The position numbers and the translations under genes were made by a program. The notes below the pieces were generated by a model, which did no database searches, was not told where the DNA came from, and was given only the letters and a program-made list of their open reading frames with translations. Below are positions 21,710-32,148 of a stretch of 64,000 nt of DNA, piece after piece; positions within the stretch are counted from its first letter, which is position 1; every line of letters starts with the position of its first letter. The stretch is from NCBI GenBank assembly GCA_017311185.1, contig JAESUZ010004910.1, positions 1,116,001 through 1,180,000 on the forward strand. The letters run 5' to 3'. Source of the DNA: Proteles cristata cristata. Taxonomy: Eukaryota; Chordata; Mammalia; Carnivora; Hyaenidae.

Positions 21710-22010
21710 TGGATATTCCTTCTGCACATCCCTTGTTTTCTTCTAGTCTTTATTCAAATGTCACATTCTCAGGGAGGTTTCCCTGGTTGTCTAAAACTAT
21801 ATGCTTCCTATTTCCTGCTGCATTTCCCCTTGGTATTTATATGTATCCTATACATTTTACTTTTCTTATTGATTTCCCTATTAGAATCTTAGCTCCTTGA
21901 GGGCAGAAATTTTTATCTTTTTTGTTCACTGCTCTGCCTCAATGCCTGGAACAGCATCAGCACATGTAAAGTGCTCAATAAATACTTGTTAAATGAATGA
22001 ATAAGTTAAG
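21710..22010 (+). mobile_element. L2 LINE, 3' end piece
   Basis: CAAATGTCACATTCTCAGGG, CTTAGCTCCTTGAGGGCAG and the terminal GTGCTCAATAAATACTTG TTAAATGAATGA: the classic L2 3' end, completing the interrupted element. Confidence 0.88.
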
Positions 22011-22500
22011 TCCATCAAGATGTACAGATAACATTTTACAGAGCAATTCAGAAGTACAGGTGATTTCTCTTTGGGTTTAGGTAATGAACATGGCATAAAG
22101 TGGTGAAAGGAGCCGGTATTTTACTTGAACTTCATAATGCATGACTGGTAGGTCCTAAGATGTGAGTGGCTCTCACTGTAGTTTGACTCTTGTCTTTGCT
22201 GCCATAGTAGCCCTAAGGACATTTCCAGGGACTCTTCCTGCCTAGAGCCCTGCACTGGCACTTAGAGAGAGGACAGGCCCCTCTCTCCACCATCAAATAT
22301 TTCTTGCTCTGTCTTTCTGCTGTCCGACTTGCCGCCAGTTGTGTGTTAGAAAGGATCTGATACATCCAATATGGACCTTATGCCCGACAAGGAACGATGC
22401 CTTAGTTCAGGTAATTCAAACATTCACTCTCCTAAGCCCTACCCCAACTAAATTCGCACGTATAAACAGAGTTTTGAACAGAGGAAAACAAGCAAAACAC
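22011..22500. other. Unique sequence
   Basis: Nothing recognised apart from a short segment at 22455-22505 that recurs at 23530-23578. Confidence 0.45.
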
Positions 22501-22507
22501 TCACTCT

Positions 22508-22620
22508 CCAGGTGTGTATAAAACTCACCTGGAGAGCTTCTTAAACCCTAGATTCTTAGGCTCCACCCCAACTAATTTCAAGCTTATTTTGATCCAGAGA
22601 TCCAAGCACCCCCCAGTGAA
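22508..22620 (+). mobile_element. hAT-type MITE remnant
   Basis: CTCACCTGGAGAGCTTCTTA, then TCTTAGGCTCCACCCCAAC, matches the half-palindromic interior of MER3/MER5-related non-autonomous hAT elements. Family call tentative. Confidence 0.45.
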
Positions 22621-22774
22621 AAACTCAAAGGAAAGAATTTCTAATATTGGTATCCCAGAAGTCCTACAGAGAACACAATTTTGGTCAGTGGACCCCTTTG
22701 ATGTTTCTAAAATTGTTACTGTATAAACTATATATATATATATATACACTGTATACTGTGTTTGTTTAGTGTTC

Positions 22775-22838
22775 AGTTAGCATAATATTCTCTAGTTCCA
22801 ACCATGTTGTTGCAAATGGCAAGATTTCATTCTTTGTT
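22775..22838 (-). mobile_element. Small L1 fragment
   Basis: GTTGTTGCAAATGGCAAGAT is the reverse complement of the L1 3' region seen at 21.27 kb. Flanked on both sides by TTACTGTATAAACTATATAT sequence. Confidence 0.75.
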
Positions 22839-22896
22839 TGTTTGTTTATACTGTGTTACTGTATAAACTATATATATACACACTGTATAAACAGTC

Positions 22897-22965
22897 ATCT
22901 GTTTGTTCATCCACCTGCCTGCCCGTGTGTCCATGCATCCATCCACCTGTCCATCCAGTCCACCC
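22897..22965. repeat. Degenerate CATCCA/CCTG simple repeat
   Basis: Imperfect repeats such as CATCCATCCACCTGTCCATC. Confidence 0.6.
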
Positions 22966-23660
22966 TCCCCGCCTCCATCTCTGTTTAGATCTTGTGTCTA
23001 AGTGAATTTTCCTACACTGTAGCAGTGCCGGAGGAGCTTTCTCCTCTGGAAACAACTGCCTCACGTCCGAATTACCATCTGCACCTCCCCCAAGGCCAAA
23101 CCATATCCTGCTAGGAAGTCTCTCTCCTCAGGTGCCACCCATGAATTTGCTGTCGTTCCAACTTGCAGTTTTTATCCGTCTACTCCTCTTCCTTCCACTT
23201 GCCAGTAAGCCTCCCTTTTTTCATTCTTCAGTTTCTTGTTCCCCTTCCGTCTCCCCCACTTCTGAACATACAGCTTCTCCCCAGATACCTAATTGTAGCC
23301 AAGCTTCTATGGTGAATTCCCACCTCCCTTAACTATGTTTCCTGCCTATCATTACCACTGCCCTTTGTCTGGCTTTGGCTGATATCAGCCAAATAAGTTG
23401 ACTAATCAAATTAAGAAGTGCTATACATTCATATTTAGGAAGTTTGATGACTGCAATGACATAAAATGGCAAGGGAAAATATATACTCAAGAGAAGTGAA
23501 TTTATCTTTGTATCAGTCTCACACACATATTCACATGTATAAACAGAGTTTCCAACAAACAAAGAAGCAAAACACAACAACTAAAAATACTGACAAAATC
23601 CCACATGGCCGAAAATGCAGTATCAAGGTAGGTAAACAAATAATTCAAAGACAATTGAGG
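22966..23660. other. Unique sequence
   Basis: No gene or repeat recognised. Confidence 0.45.
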
Positions 23661-23835
23661 GCGCCTGAGTGGCTCAGTTGGTTGAGCTTCTGACTCATGT
23701 CATGATCTCATGGTCTGTGGGATCAAGCCCTGTGTTGGGCTCTGTGCTGGACATGGAGCCTGCTTTCTCTCCCTCTGCCACCCCCCTGATTACTGCGCTC
23801 TCTCCCTCTAAAATAAAAAATATAAAAATAAAAAC
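23661..23835 (+). mobile_element. Carnivore tRNA-Lys SINE, shorter variant
   Basis: Head GGGCGCCTGAGTGGCTCAG intact, but the body is short (GCTGGACATGGAGCCTGC, then CT-rich), like older SINEC forms. Confidence 0.85.
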
Positions 23836-24779
23836 ATGAAAGGCTCTAAAAAAAAAAGACTATGACAATATGAGTGACAATTTATTGTGTTGCTACCAGA
23901 TTTAGGAGCCATAAATTTTGGTGGAAGCAATAAAGGCTTGTGCTCATTGTTAAAGTGAAGAATTTTTATGAGACTGGCAGCAGGAATATTTATTCTCACT
24001 GCTCTAATCCCATGGCTTATTTTCTTTCTTTCTTAGCAAAAACCTCTTTTGCTGTGGCAAATTTTCTTGCTCTGCCAGGGAGGCTCCGCATGTGGCTTGT
24101 GGGTGCAGGATTCTGCTCTAGAAAACTCAGCTTGATGTCCCTGATCGCATCAGCTCCAGGAACAGGCTGTGGTGCGCAGCCATCCGATCTGTGACTCTAA
24201 TGATCAACAGGAGCGGATTTTTCTTGTATATTATGACCTGTCTTCCCAGCCATCCAGCCTAACATGGGCACCAGTGCTTCAAGGTGAACAGAAATATCTG
24301 TTTGAAAAGCATATTAATAGAGTCTAATCCCAAAATCAATGAATGTATTTTTGGTCCTAGACATCCACACATTTAGCCAAACGGCCTTAGGACAGAATTT
24401 AATATTGCATGTGTTTGTCTCATCAATAGAAAGGGTAATGAAATCCATAAGAGAGAAGTTTTCCTGTGCTCTGGGAATACTTGTTTGCCCTGTTATTAAA
24501 ATATATAAGGTAGTGTTCTGTACGAAACTCACCCCCGAGTGACCTCTGGGGCCCCTCCTTCAGTATGGGTCACGTAAACGCATCTCCTTACGGTTGTGAT
24601 GCTTAACCTTGTAAGAGTTTGGCCATCTTCCCTTTGCTGTTATTCTAGAATGGCTTATCTTTGAAAAAATTACAGTAAAAATTTTGTCCAGTGTATTTTT
24701 TCTTAGAAATTAATGATCACTTTTTCATAGGTATAGAAATAACTAGATCAAACTGTAAGGGGATAGATGTCTGAATGCA
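23836..24779. other. Non-repetitive island in the FAM81B 5' flank
   Basis: Balanced, non-repetitive sequence. 23.87-24.26 kb has CpGs and the texture of a conserved non-coding element. Overlapping short frames show no protein signature. Confidence 0.4.
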
Positions 24780-24989
24780 GGGGTGTCTGGGTGGCTCAGT
24801 CAGTTAAGATTCTGACTTTAGCTCGGGTCATGATCTCATGGTTTACTAGTTTGAGCCTCACAGTGGGCTCTGTGCAGACAGATCAGAGCCTGTAGCCTGC
24901 TTCACGGATTCAGTGTCTCCCTCTCTCTCTGCCTCTCCCCCGCTCATACTCTCTTGCTCTCAAAAATAAATAAAACTTTAAAAAATTCT
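24780..24989 (+). mobile_element. Carnivore tRNA-Lys SINE
   Basis: Head GGGGTGTCTGGGTGGCTCAG, typical body and AATAAATAAAAC tail; short duplication around TGAATGC. Confidence 0.88.
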
Positions 24990-25150
24990 TTGAATGCTTA
25001 CTACATGCAAGGCACTGTTTATGTGCATTTATATATATATAGTTCAGTTAATTCTCAACTAAATGAGTATCATATCCCATTTTACAAGTGCAAATTGAGG
25101 AACTTTCTCAAAGTCATATAGCAGTGCTTCTGACTGGAGTCTATGCTCTT
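24990..25150 (-). mobile_element. MIR fragment
   Basis: Reverse MIR order: GCTTACTACATGCAAGGCAC, TTCTCAACTAAATGAG, CCCATTTTACAAGTGC. Confidence 0.6.
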
Positions 25151-25289
25151 TCCACATTGCCAAGCTACTTATCTTTGAAATGTCTCTATATCTTTTTCTG
25201 CCACCTTTTTGGCCTTACGTCTGCCCCTGGCCAGACACCTTGTATTTTAGATACTCAAGTTTTCTGCCGAGTCCATTCAGTCATTGACT

Positions 25290-25720
25290 GACTCATTTAA
25301 TCTGTCAGTCCATCATGGAAACATTCAGACACTGATTGGATACCTCTAAGTACTTTTCTGGACACTGGGCATACAGCAATGAGCAAAACAAGGAAAAACT
25401 TCTTCCCTCACTGACATTCTCAAAGGGAGTGTACAGTAAGTACACAGTAAGGAGGGAACGGAAGACTTCTCTGAAGTGACACCTCAGGAGAGTTTCGTCA
25501 CCTTGGAGGAGTTGCCCCTACTGAGTGGATGAAGTACGTTCCTGCTTGGGTGATGACCCTCCCCATGGCCAGGAGGGCAGAGTGTTGGGAACGGGGAGGG
25601 TTGGTATTCAGAGAGGAGGTTGTGTAGGTGAGTAGAAGCCAAAGATCTCATATCTTTGTGGACATTTGAGGAGTTTGGAATGTACCCTGCAGATGGAGAG
25701 CTGAGTGGTCACATAGTATT
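25290..25720 (-). mobile_element. L2-type LINE 3' region (ancient)
   Basis: GGATACCTCTAAGTACTTTT, CTGGACACTGGGCATACAGC and AATGAGCAAAACAAGG correspond to the reverse 3' region of L2-type elements. Right boundary unclear. Confidence 0.5.
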
Positions 25721-26551
25721 TACTGAGTCCTTGAGGCCTTTGGATGTGTTTAAATATTAGAACTGAGCCTGAAAAATTAGTCAGTTTTTCTGTTCAAGCA
25801 AAATAGACCAGAAATAAACCTTAAAAATTTATCTTGTAAGAATTGGATTGTCTCTAATTCTTTTTGTTTTCAACATTCTATTCAATCTTTTCTTTAAGAT
25901 ATACGTATATACTTTTACATAAAAGTGATAGAAAGTGGAAATGCAATAAAGGGTTAATATTCTGAATATGTAAAAATGTATCCTAAGGTATATAGCAAGC
26001 AACACTTATAATCATCCCTTATGAAATAATCATTAAAAAAATAATTGTATACATTTTGATGTTTTTCTTTCTAGACTTTTTTTCTGTGAACACATACATA
26101 TAGTTATATGCATATTCATATATAACTAGGTATACAATTGACATATATCTATAATTCTGTATTCTAGTTTTTTCATTCTATCTTAACTATATGTATATTT
26201 TGCCATGTTGCATGTTGTTACATATTTTTTGAAAACAAGATTTTAAGGGTACACAAGTATATTCTATGGCTACTATAATTTTATCCTAACTTCTTTTTGA
26301 GTTTTGGCAAGTAGATTGTGACCAACTTTTTTGTTAATGGAAGCAATAACAGCAATAATACTATAAAGAAAACCATTTTGTACATCTCTGATTGTTCTCT
26401 AGGGAAATAATGGAATATTTGTGAGGATCTTGATACACACTGCCAAAATGCCCTAAAAAGATATGATTATGTTTTTGGAAAGCAAATTAGAAATATGTCA
26501 CAAGAGATAAAAAAATTTTTATACCCAAATGCAGAGACTGCCCGTCTTAAA
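25721..26551. other. AT-rich unique sequence
   Basis: Nothing recognised. Confidence 0.45.
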
Positions 26552-26565
26552 ATATATTCTAAGGA

Positions 26566-26787
26566 GGGGCGCCTGGGTGGCTTAGTCGGTTAATCGTCCG
26601 ACTTTCGCTTAGGTCATGATCTCGCGGTTCGTGGGTTCGAGCCCCGCGTCGGGCTCTGTGCTGACTGCCAGCTCGGAGCCTGGAGCCTGTTTCAGTCTGT
26701 GACTCCCTCTCTCTCTGACCCTCCCCTGTTCACGCTCTCTCTCTCTCTCCTAGAAATAAATAAAACATTTAAAAAATATATATATAT
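26566..26787 (+). mobile_element. Felid tRNA-Lys SINE, young full-length copy
   Basis: Near-consensus, with CpGs retained in the head (CGTGGGTTCGAGCCCCGCGT) and the CAGTCTGTGACTCCC body variant. Perfect 14-bp duplication ATATATTCTAAGGA at 26552-26565 and 26788-26801. Confidence 0.95.
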
Positions 26788-26801
26788 ATATATTCTAAGG
26801 A

Positions 26802-27104
26802 AATATCCCAAAATGAAGAAAAAGACTCACATACAAATACATTAGTCACAGTGTTAACAAAAGATTGGAACCAGCTGAATTGTCCAACTCTGCGGAAATG
26901 CAAGAGTGTTACTTTTGTCAGATTTAATTACGACAACCATCAAAAAGTTTATTAACAATTATTTACAATTTGTAAAACATATACATTACAATAGTTAAGT
27001 GTAAAATTGAAATACAAAATATTATATGTGGTTTGATTTCCACTGTATTAAGAAATATTCCAAAAGAAATTTTGTTAAGGTTTTTTGGGAGGTAGAATAT
27101 GGAT
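26802..27104. other. AT-rich unique sequence
   Basis: Nothing recognised. Confidence 0.45.
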
Positions 27105-27333
27105 CTTTTTTTTTTTTTTTAGTTTACCACATTTTTGTTTTGCTTTTAAATTTATTTATTTAAACTTTTTTTTTTTAAGTTTATTTACTTATTTTGAGAG
27201 AGATACAGTGCAAGCACATTCTGCACTGTTAGCACGGAACCCAACTAGGGGCTTGAACTCACAGTGAGATTATGACCTGAGCCAAACTCAGGAGTCAGAT
27301 GTTCAACCAACTGAGTCACCCAGGACTAGCTTT
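27105..27333 (-). mobile_element. Carnivore tRNA-Lys SINE, deleted copy
   Basis: T-rich start, then SINE body and head in reverse (GGGGCTTGAACTCACAG, CAACTGAGTCACCCAGG). Internal deletions shorten it. Confidence 0.8.
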
Positions 27334-27335
27334 TG

Positions 27336-27630
27336 ATTTATTTATTTTAACTGAAGTTAATTAACATATAGCGTAGTATTGGATTCAGGAGTGGAACTTA
27401 GTGATTCATCACTTACAGATAACACCCAGTGCTCATCCCAACAAGTGTCCTTAATGCCAATCACCCATCAGGACATCCCCCCACCCACCACCCCTCCAGC
27501 AACCCTCAGTTTGTTCTCTGTATTTAAGAGTCTCTTATGGTTTGCCTCCCTCTCTGTTTTTATCTTATGTTTCCTTCCCTTCCCCAGTGTTCATCTGCTT
27601 TGTTTCTTTACCATATCTTTATTAGCATGA
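27336..27630 (-). mobile_element. L1 3' UTR fragment
   Basis: Reverse complement of the carnivore L1 3' end: TAGTGATTCATCACTTACAG, CACCCAGTGCTCATCCC and CTCAGTTTGTTCTCTGT. Confidence 0.85.
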
Positions 27631-27799
27631 ATTGTTTTTATATTTTAAAAAGTAAGATAAGTCTTTTGTTGTGCAATTGTGGGTTTTTTCCCTCTTTGGT
27701 TTCCTTACCAATGTCAGTTTGTGGACAAACTTCCAGCCATAATTTTATTTTCTAATGGCGTGCACCAATTTTAACATTTTCTTAAGAAGAAGTCACACT

Positions 27800-28140
27800 A
27801 GAAATCACTGGAGCTTCCTAGCTGCAGCCGGCTCGGAATTGAGCAGGCTGAAAGTAGCTCTCCTTTCATAATGCCATCACAGACTGCACCTGACAGAGAT
27901 GGATATGGGGTTTACAGTCAAGAATTCTCATTGGGTTCCCGACTCGTCCAGTTCTCCGCATCTCTTAGAAAGAAGCAGCAGCAAAAGTTTTTGTCTGATC
28001 TATTATTGATTTATGGAGAAGCAGGCAGGGAAGCACTTTCGGAGCAGAATGTTCAGCTGCAGGCTGAGAAAGCACTTTTTACTCCAAATCTCAGGCTCTA
28101 TTTCCATCAGTCAATAATCTATTCTAGATTGTAGGTTGTT
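27800..28140 (+). other. Conserved-looking non-repetitive segment with an 87-codon open frame
   Basis: An open frame from ATG 27871 to a stop at 28134 reads MPSQTAPDRDGYGVYSQEFS at its start and LRKKQQQKFLSDLLLIYGEA in the middle. I recognise no domain, and no splice sites or promoter support a gene. Non-repetitive, CpG-containing sequence far upstream of FAM81B is more typical of a conserved non-coding element (enhancer) than of an orphan gene. Confidence 0.3.
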
Positions 28141-28847
28141 TTTATTTTTTCAGGTGGACGAGAAAGTTATTTGATGTGACATATAACAAGAAATGTTTTG
28201 AAGGGAAGTCACTAGGGGACTTTCAAAAGTTTTGGAAAAACCGAGGTCTCTGTAATTTTTTTTGTGTTTTAAGTTCAATCTCCACATATGTACATACATA
28301 TATATAATTTTACATAAGTACATGAATGATATGTATTTTATGTGATCTTTGTTCTTTCTATTTTTGCTTCTTCCCTCTTCCAGTCCTCTTGCCAATGTGA
28401 GCTACCCACCATGTAGCCTTGGTGAGACCTTTATAACTTCAGAATATATCAAGTAGGCTCAAACACTCCTTTCCCACTCAAAGTTTTGGGTGAATGTTAC
28501 ACTTCAAATGTTAGCCAGGTTTGAAAGTGCTATGGCAATGGCTTCTCATTAGTAGCTGGTCCATGCTAAAACCATACCGAGGGAAGTGTTATCTGATTTT
28601 ATGTTAAGAATTTAAGATCTAAATGTTTTTTTTCTGGCAAGTGAACAGATTCTTCTTTATGCTATTCCAATTTAAAAAATGTTCAAATGTTCTATGGCTT
28701 ATAAAATAAAAAATACTTTCTCTGGCCATTTCTGGGGAAGAGTAGAAGGGAACTTTCTGGAGTGATAGAAGTGTTCTATAATCTTAATCCTGGTGGTGAT
28801 TACATAAAATGTGTAGCATCTGTCAAACTCTATTAAACTATATGTTT
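28141..28847. other. Unique sequence
   Basis: Nothing recognised. Confidence 0.45.
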
Positions 28848-28863
28848 AAAATGGGTCCATCTT

Positions 28864-29099
28864 GGGGCGCCTGGGTGGCTCAGTCGGTTAAGCGTCGACT
28901 TCGGCTCAGGTCGTGATCTCACGGCTTGTGGGTTCCAGCCCCGCGTCGGGCTCTGTGCTGACAGCTTGGAGCCTGGAGCCTGCTTCAGATTCTGTGTCTC
29001 CCTCTCTCTCTGACCCTCCCCTGTTCATGCTGTCTCTCTCTCTCTCTCTCTCTCTCAGAAATAAATAAAACATTAAAACAATTTAAAAAATAAATAAAT
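28864..29099 (+). mobile_element. Felid tRNA-Lys SINE, full length
   Basis: Head GGGGCGCCTGGGTGGCTCAG intact, (CT)n of about 12 units, A-rich tail. 16-bp duplication AAAATGGGTCCATCTT / AAAACGAGTCCATCTT at 28848-28863 and 29100-29115. Confidence 0.94.
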
Positions 29100-29115
29100 A
29101 AAACGAGTCCATCTT

Positions 29116-30210
29116 ATGGAAACTCTACATGAATAAAGTTTATCGGTCAAAAGCATTTCTATCACCTTAAACTGTGGTTTTAGAACTTGCTTTGAAGACA
29201 TTGTCATTTATCACTACATCCTCCCCTTCCCCCTATGCTATGACATGTGGGTTTCAAATGATTGATTCTCTGTGACCGTTTTAGGACTGGGGCATGAAAG
29301 AGAAGCAGCAGTGGCTTTGCAGGTGAATAGGGAGTCACTGGAGGAAATGTCATCAGAGCTGCCGCATCGCACCCTCATTCTGCCACAGAAAGTGCTTTGC
29401 CAACAGAGTCTCCCAGGTGGTGGCGAAAGATGTAGAAGGAGATGGTTCCTGACTTGGTGTCATGGAGACAGAGTCCATGTCTCTGTCTCAGTATTTCTGT
29501 CTATCCTCTTTCTCTTTCATTACTGTATCAAACATAGCTCCGGCAGAGGGAAAGGTACAAGTTAATAAGACAAACAGCATTATTTCTGAGCCAACCATCT
29601 CTCCAACTGCTTGTTAGAGTATCTCTTAAGGCAGTTTTGGGGTAACATAATTATGCTTTTAATCTATTGTTTACTTTAATCATGGTGATGACTAAACTCG
29701 ACTACAAGAAATGGCTAAAACACCCTTGGTTAGAAAGAGTAACATTTAGATTATGAAATGGGCAGAGCAGATTATTTCATTAATACTCCCCCCCCATAAT
29801 ATTTGGCCTTATATTGGACACAGTTTGTGAAGTTGTCTGTTGTCAGGGAGACCCAACTTTCCATCCGCATTTTGTTTCCTACGAAATACTAGCGAACTGG
29901 TGTTCATGTTCACTCTTCATTAGTGTTACTACGTTCATTCTGGCTTCAGCCACAGCTGAGGCACAGAGTAGAGTTCACTGGGGAGAAGATTGTGGATTGT
30001 GTGGGGCTGGAAAAGGCAAAAGGTAGTAGAGTTGTGGCCAAAGAGAGCCATTGTGGGTCAGCGAGATGGGAGTGTCTGAGTGAACCTGTGACTTGTATGT
30101 GAAAGCACGCAACCTACCGAAATGTCTCCCGTCACCTCTGTCTCTACCTTTAAATTATGTTTCATACTGACTTTTTGTATTCCCAAACTCAGTTCAAAAA
30201 TGCAACTTTT
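29116..30210. other. Unique sequence
   Basis: No repeat or gene recognised; a C-run lies at about 29.79 kb. Confidence 0.45.
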
Positions 30211-30223
30211 AAGAAACAATGCA

Positions 30224-31377
30224 GGACCTGAATGTGAGACAGGAAACCATCAAAATCCTAGAGGAGAAAGCAGGAAACAACCTCCTTGACCTCAACTGCA
30301 GCAATTTCTTACTTGACACATCCCCAAAGGCAAGGGAATCAAGAGCAAAAATGAACTGTTGGGACCTCATCAAGATAAAAAGCTTCTGCACGGCAAAGGA
30401 AACAATCCATAAAACTAATAGGCAACCGACAGAATGGGAAAAGATAGCTGCAAATGACATGTCAGATAAAGGGCTAGTACCCAAGATCTATAAGGAACTC
30501 ACCAAACTCCACATCCGAAAAACAAACAATCTAGTGAAGAAATGGGCAGAAGATATGAACAGACACTTCTCCAAAGAGGACATCCAGATGGCCAACAGAC
30601 ACATGAAACGATGCTCAGCATTCCTCCTCATCAGGGAAATACAAATCAAAACCACACTGAGATACCACCTCACACCAGTCAAAGTGGTGAAAATGAACAA
30701 ATCAGGAGACTCTAGATGCTGGCAAGAATGTGGAGAAATGGGCACTCTCCTACACTGTTGGTGGGAATGTAAACTGGTGCAACCCCTCTGGAAAACAGTG
30801 TGGAGGTTCCTCAAAAAATGAACAATAGAACTCCCCTATGACCCAGCAATAGCACTGCTAGGAATTTACCCAAAGGATATAGGAGTGCTGATGCATAGGG
30901 GCACATGGACCCCAGTGTTCATAGCAGCACTCTCAACAATAGCCAAAACATGGACAGAACCCAAGTGTCCATCAATGGACGAATGGATCAAGAAGATGTG
31001 GTTTATCTATACAATGGAATACTACATGGCAATGAGAAAGGATGAAATCTGGCCATGTGTAGCAACATGGATGGACCTTGAGGGTGTTATGCTGAGCGAA
31101 ATAAGTCAGGCAGAGAAGGACAGATACCATATGTTTGCATGTATAGGAGGATTAGGAGGAAATTAACAGAGGACAAAGCGGGAGAAGAAGGGGAAAAATA
31201 GTTGGGGAGAGGGAGGGAGGCAAACCATGAAAGATTCTTGAATGCCGAGAACAAACAGAGCTGATGGGGTCCGGGAGAGTGGAAGGAGGGTGATGGATAT
31301 GGAGGAGGGCACTTGTGGAGATGAACACTGGGTGTTATATGGAAACCAACTTGACAATAAACTATTTTTTTTAAAAA
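30224..31377 (+). mobile_element. Fairly young 5'-truncated L1 (ORF2 C-terminus and 3' UTR)
   Basis: 1.15-kb insertion flanked by a 13-bp duplication AAGAAAYAATGCA (30211-30223 and 31378-31390, one mismatch). It carries the C-terminal end of L1 ORF2 in one frame from the 5' junction to the stop at 31166, broken by a single TGA at 30819-30821. The remaining frame shows the cysteine/histidine/tryptophan-rich end typical of ORF2p ([20 protein letters not shown]). It lacks the endonuclease and reverse transcriptase domains, so it is not autonomous. The slight decay suggests insertion later than the other L1s here. Confidence 0.92.
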
Positions 31378-31390
31378 AAGAAATAATGCA

Positions 31391-31907
31391 AATGTAATCT
31401 AATATTAGGTTTTTGACAATAAGTGAACTTATGCAAATAACACTGAGTAAAACTGGACTAATTCAAATTTATTATGTAGAATCTTAGATAGCTTATGAGA
31501 GTTGTATTGAAGTTTTTGATGATTTTTTTGGTGAACTCTTTTTAAAAAGCTCAAGAATCTCAATGCTGATAGTATAAATAAAGTTGAAGAGGGAAATTGA
31601 AGATACTTATGAGGAAAAACCTCACTACTCTGAAGAAAGTCAGCAGAATGTATTTATGTAAGTATGTCTTGTAGGTAGGTATGTGTATATGTATGTATTT
31701 GCTTATTTATTTTAACATCTCTTCAAAAAGTCCTTGGGAATGCCCATGGATAATTCTTTGTTAGCCTAGTTTATTTAAGTAATAAATAAGACATAAATAA
31801 AACTGTATTGCATTCAGAATAAAACTACATAATCAATATGGTAGTTTGAATGTATTCTAATTGAGAAAAAGAGAACAAAGGATATTCACATTATGACACT
31901 TAACGTA
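31391..31907. other. AT-rich unique sequence
   Basis: Contains short GTAT/TATG repeats near 31.66-31.70 kb; otherwise nothing recognised. Confidence 0.45.
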
Positions 31908-31919
31908 TGTAAAAATGGA

Positions 31920-32136
31920 GGGGCGCCTGCGTGGCTCAGTTAGCTAAGCATCCAACTCTTGGTTTTGGCTCTAGTCGTGATCTCATGGTTTGTGAGTTCA
32001 GGCCCTGGGTCAGGCTCTGTGCTGTCAGCAGGAAGCCTGCTTGGGATTACCCTCCCGCCTCTCCCCCACTTGTACTCTCTCGTGTTCTCTCTCCCTCTCT
32101 CTCTCTCTTTCAAAATAAAAATAAACTTAAAAAATG
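31920..32136 (+). mobile_element. Carnivore tRNA-Lys SINE
   Basis: Head GGGGCGCCTGCGTGGCTCAG. Duplication TGTAAAAATGGA / TGTAATAATGGA at 31908-31919 and 32137-32148. Belongs to the CCAACTCTTGGTTTTGGC subtype. Confidence 0.92.
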
Positions 32137-32148
32137 TGTAATAATGGA

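Noticed and set aside
30219..30821. 200-codon plus-strand open frame
   Set aside because: It is the L1 ORF2 C-terminus inside a truncated retrotransposon, not a host gene.
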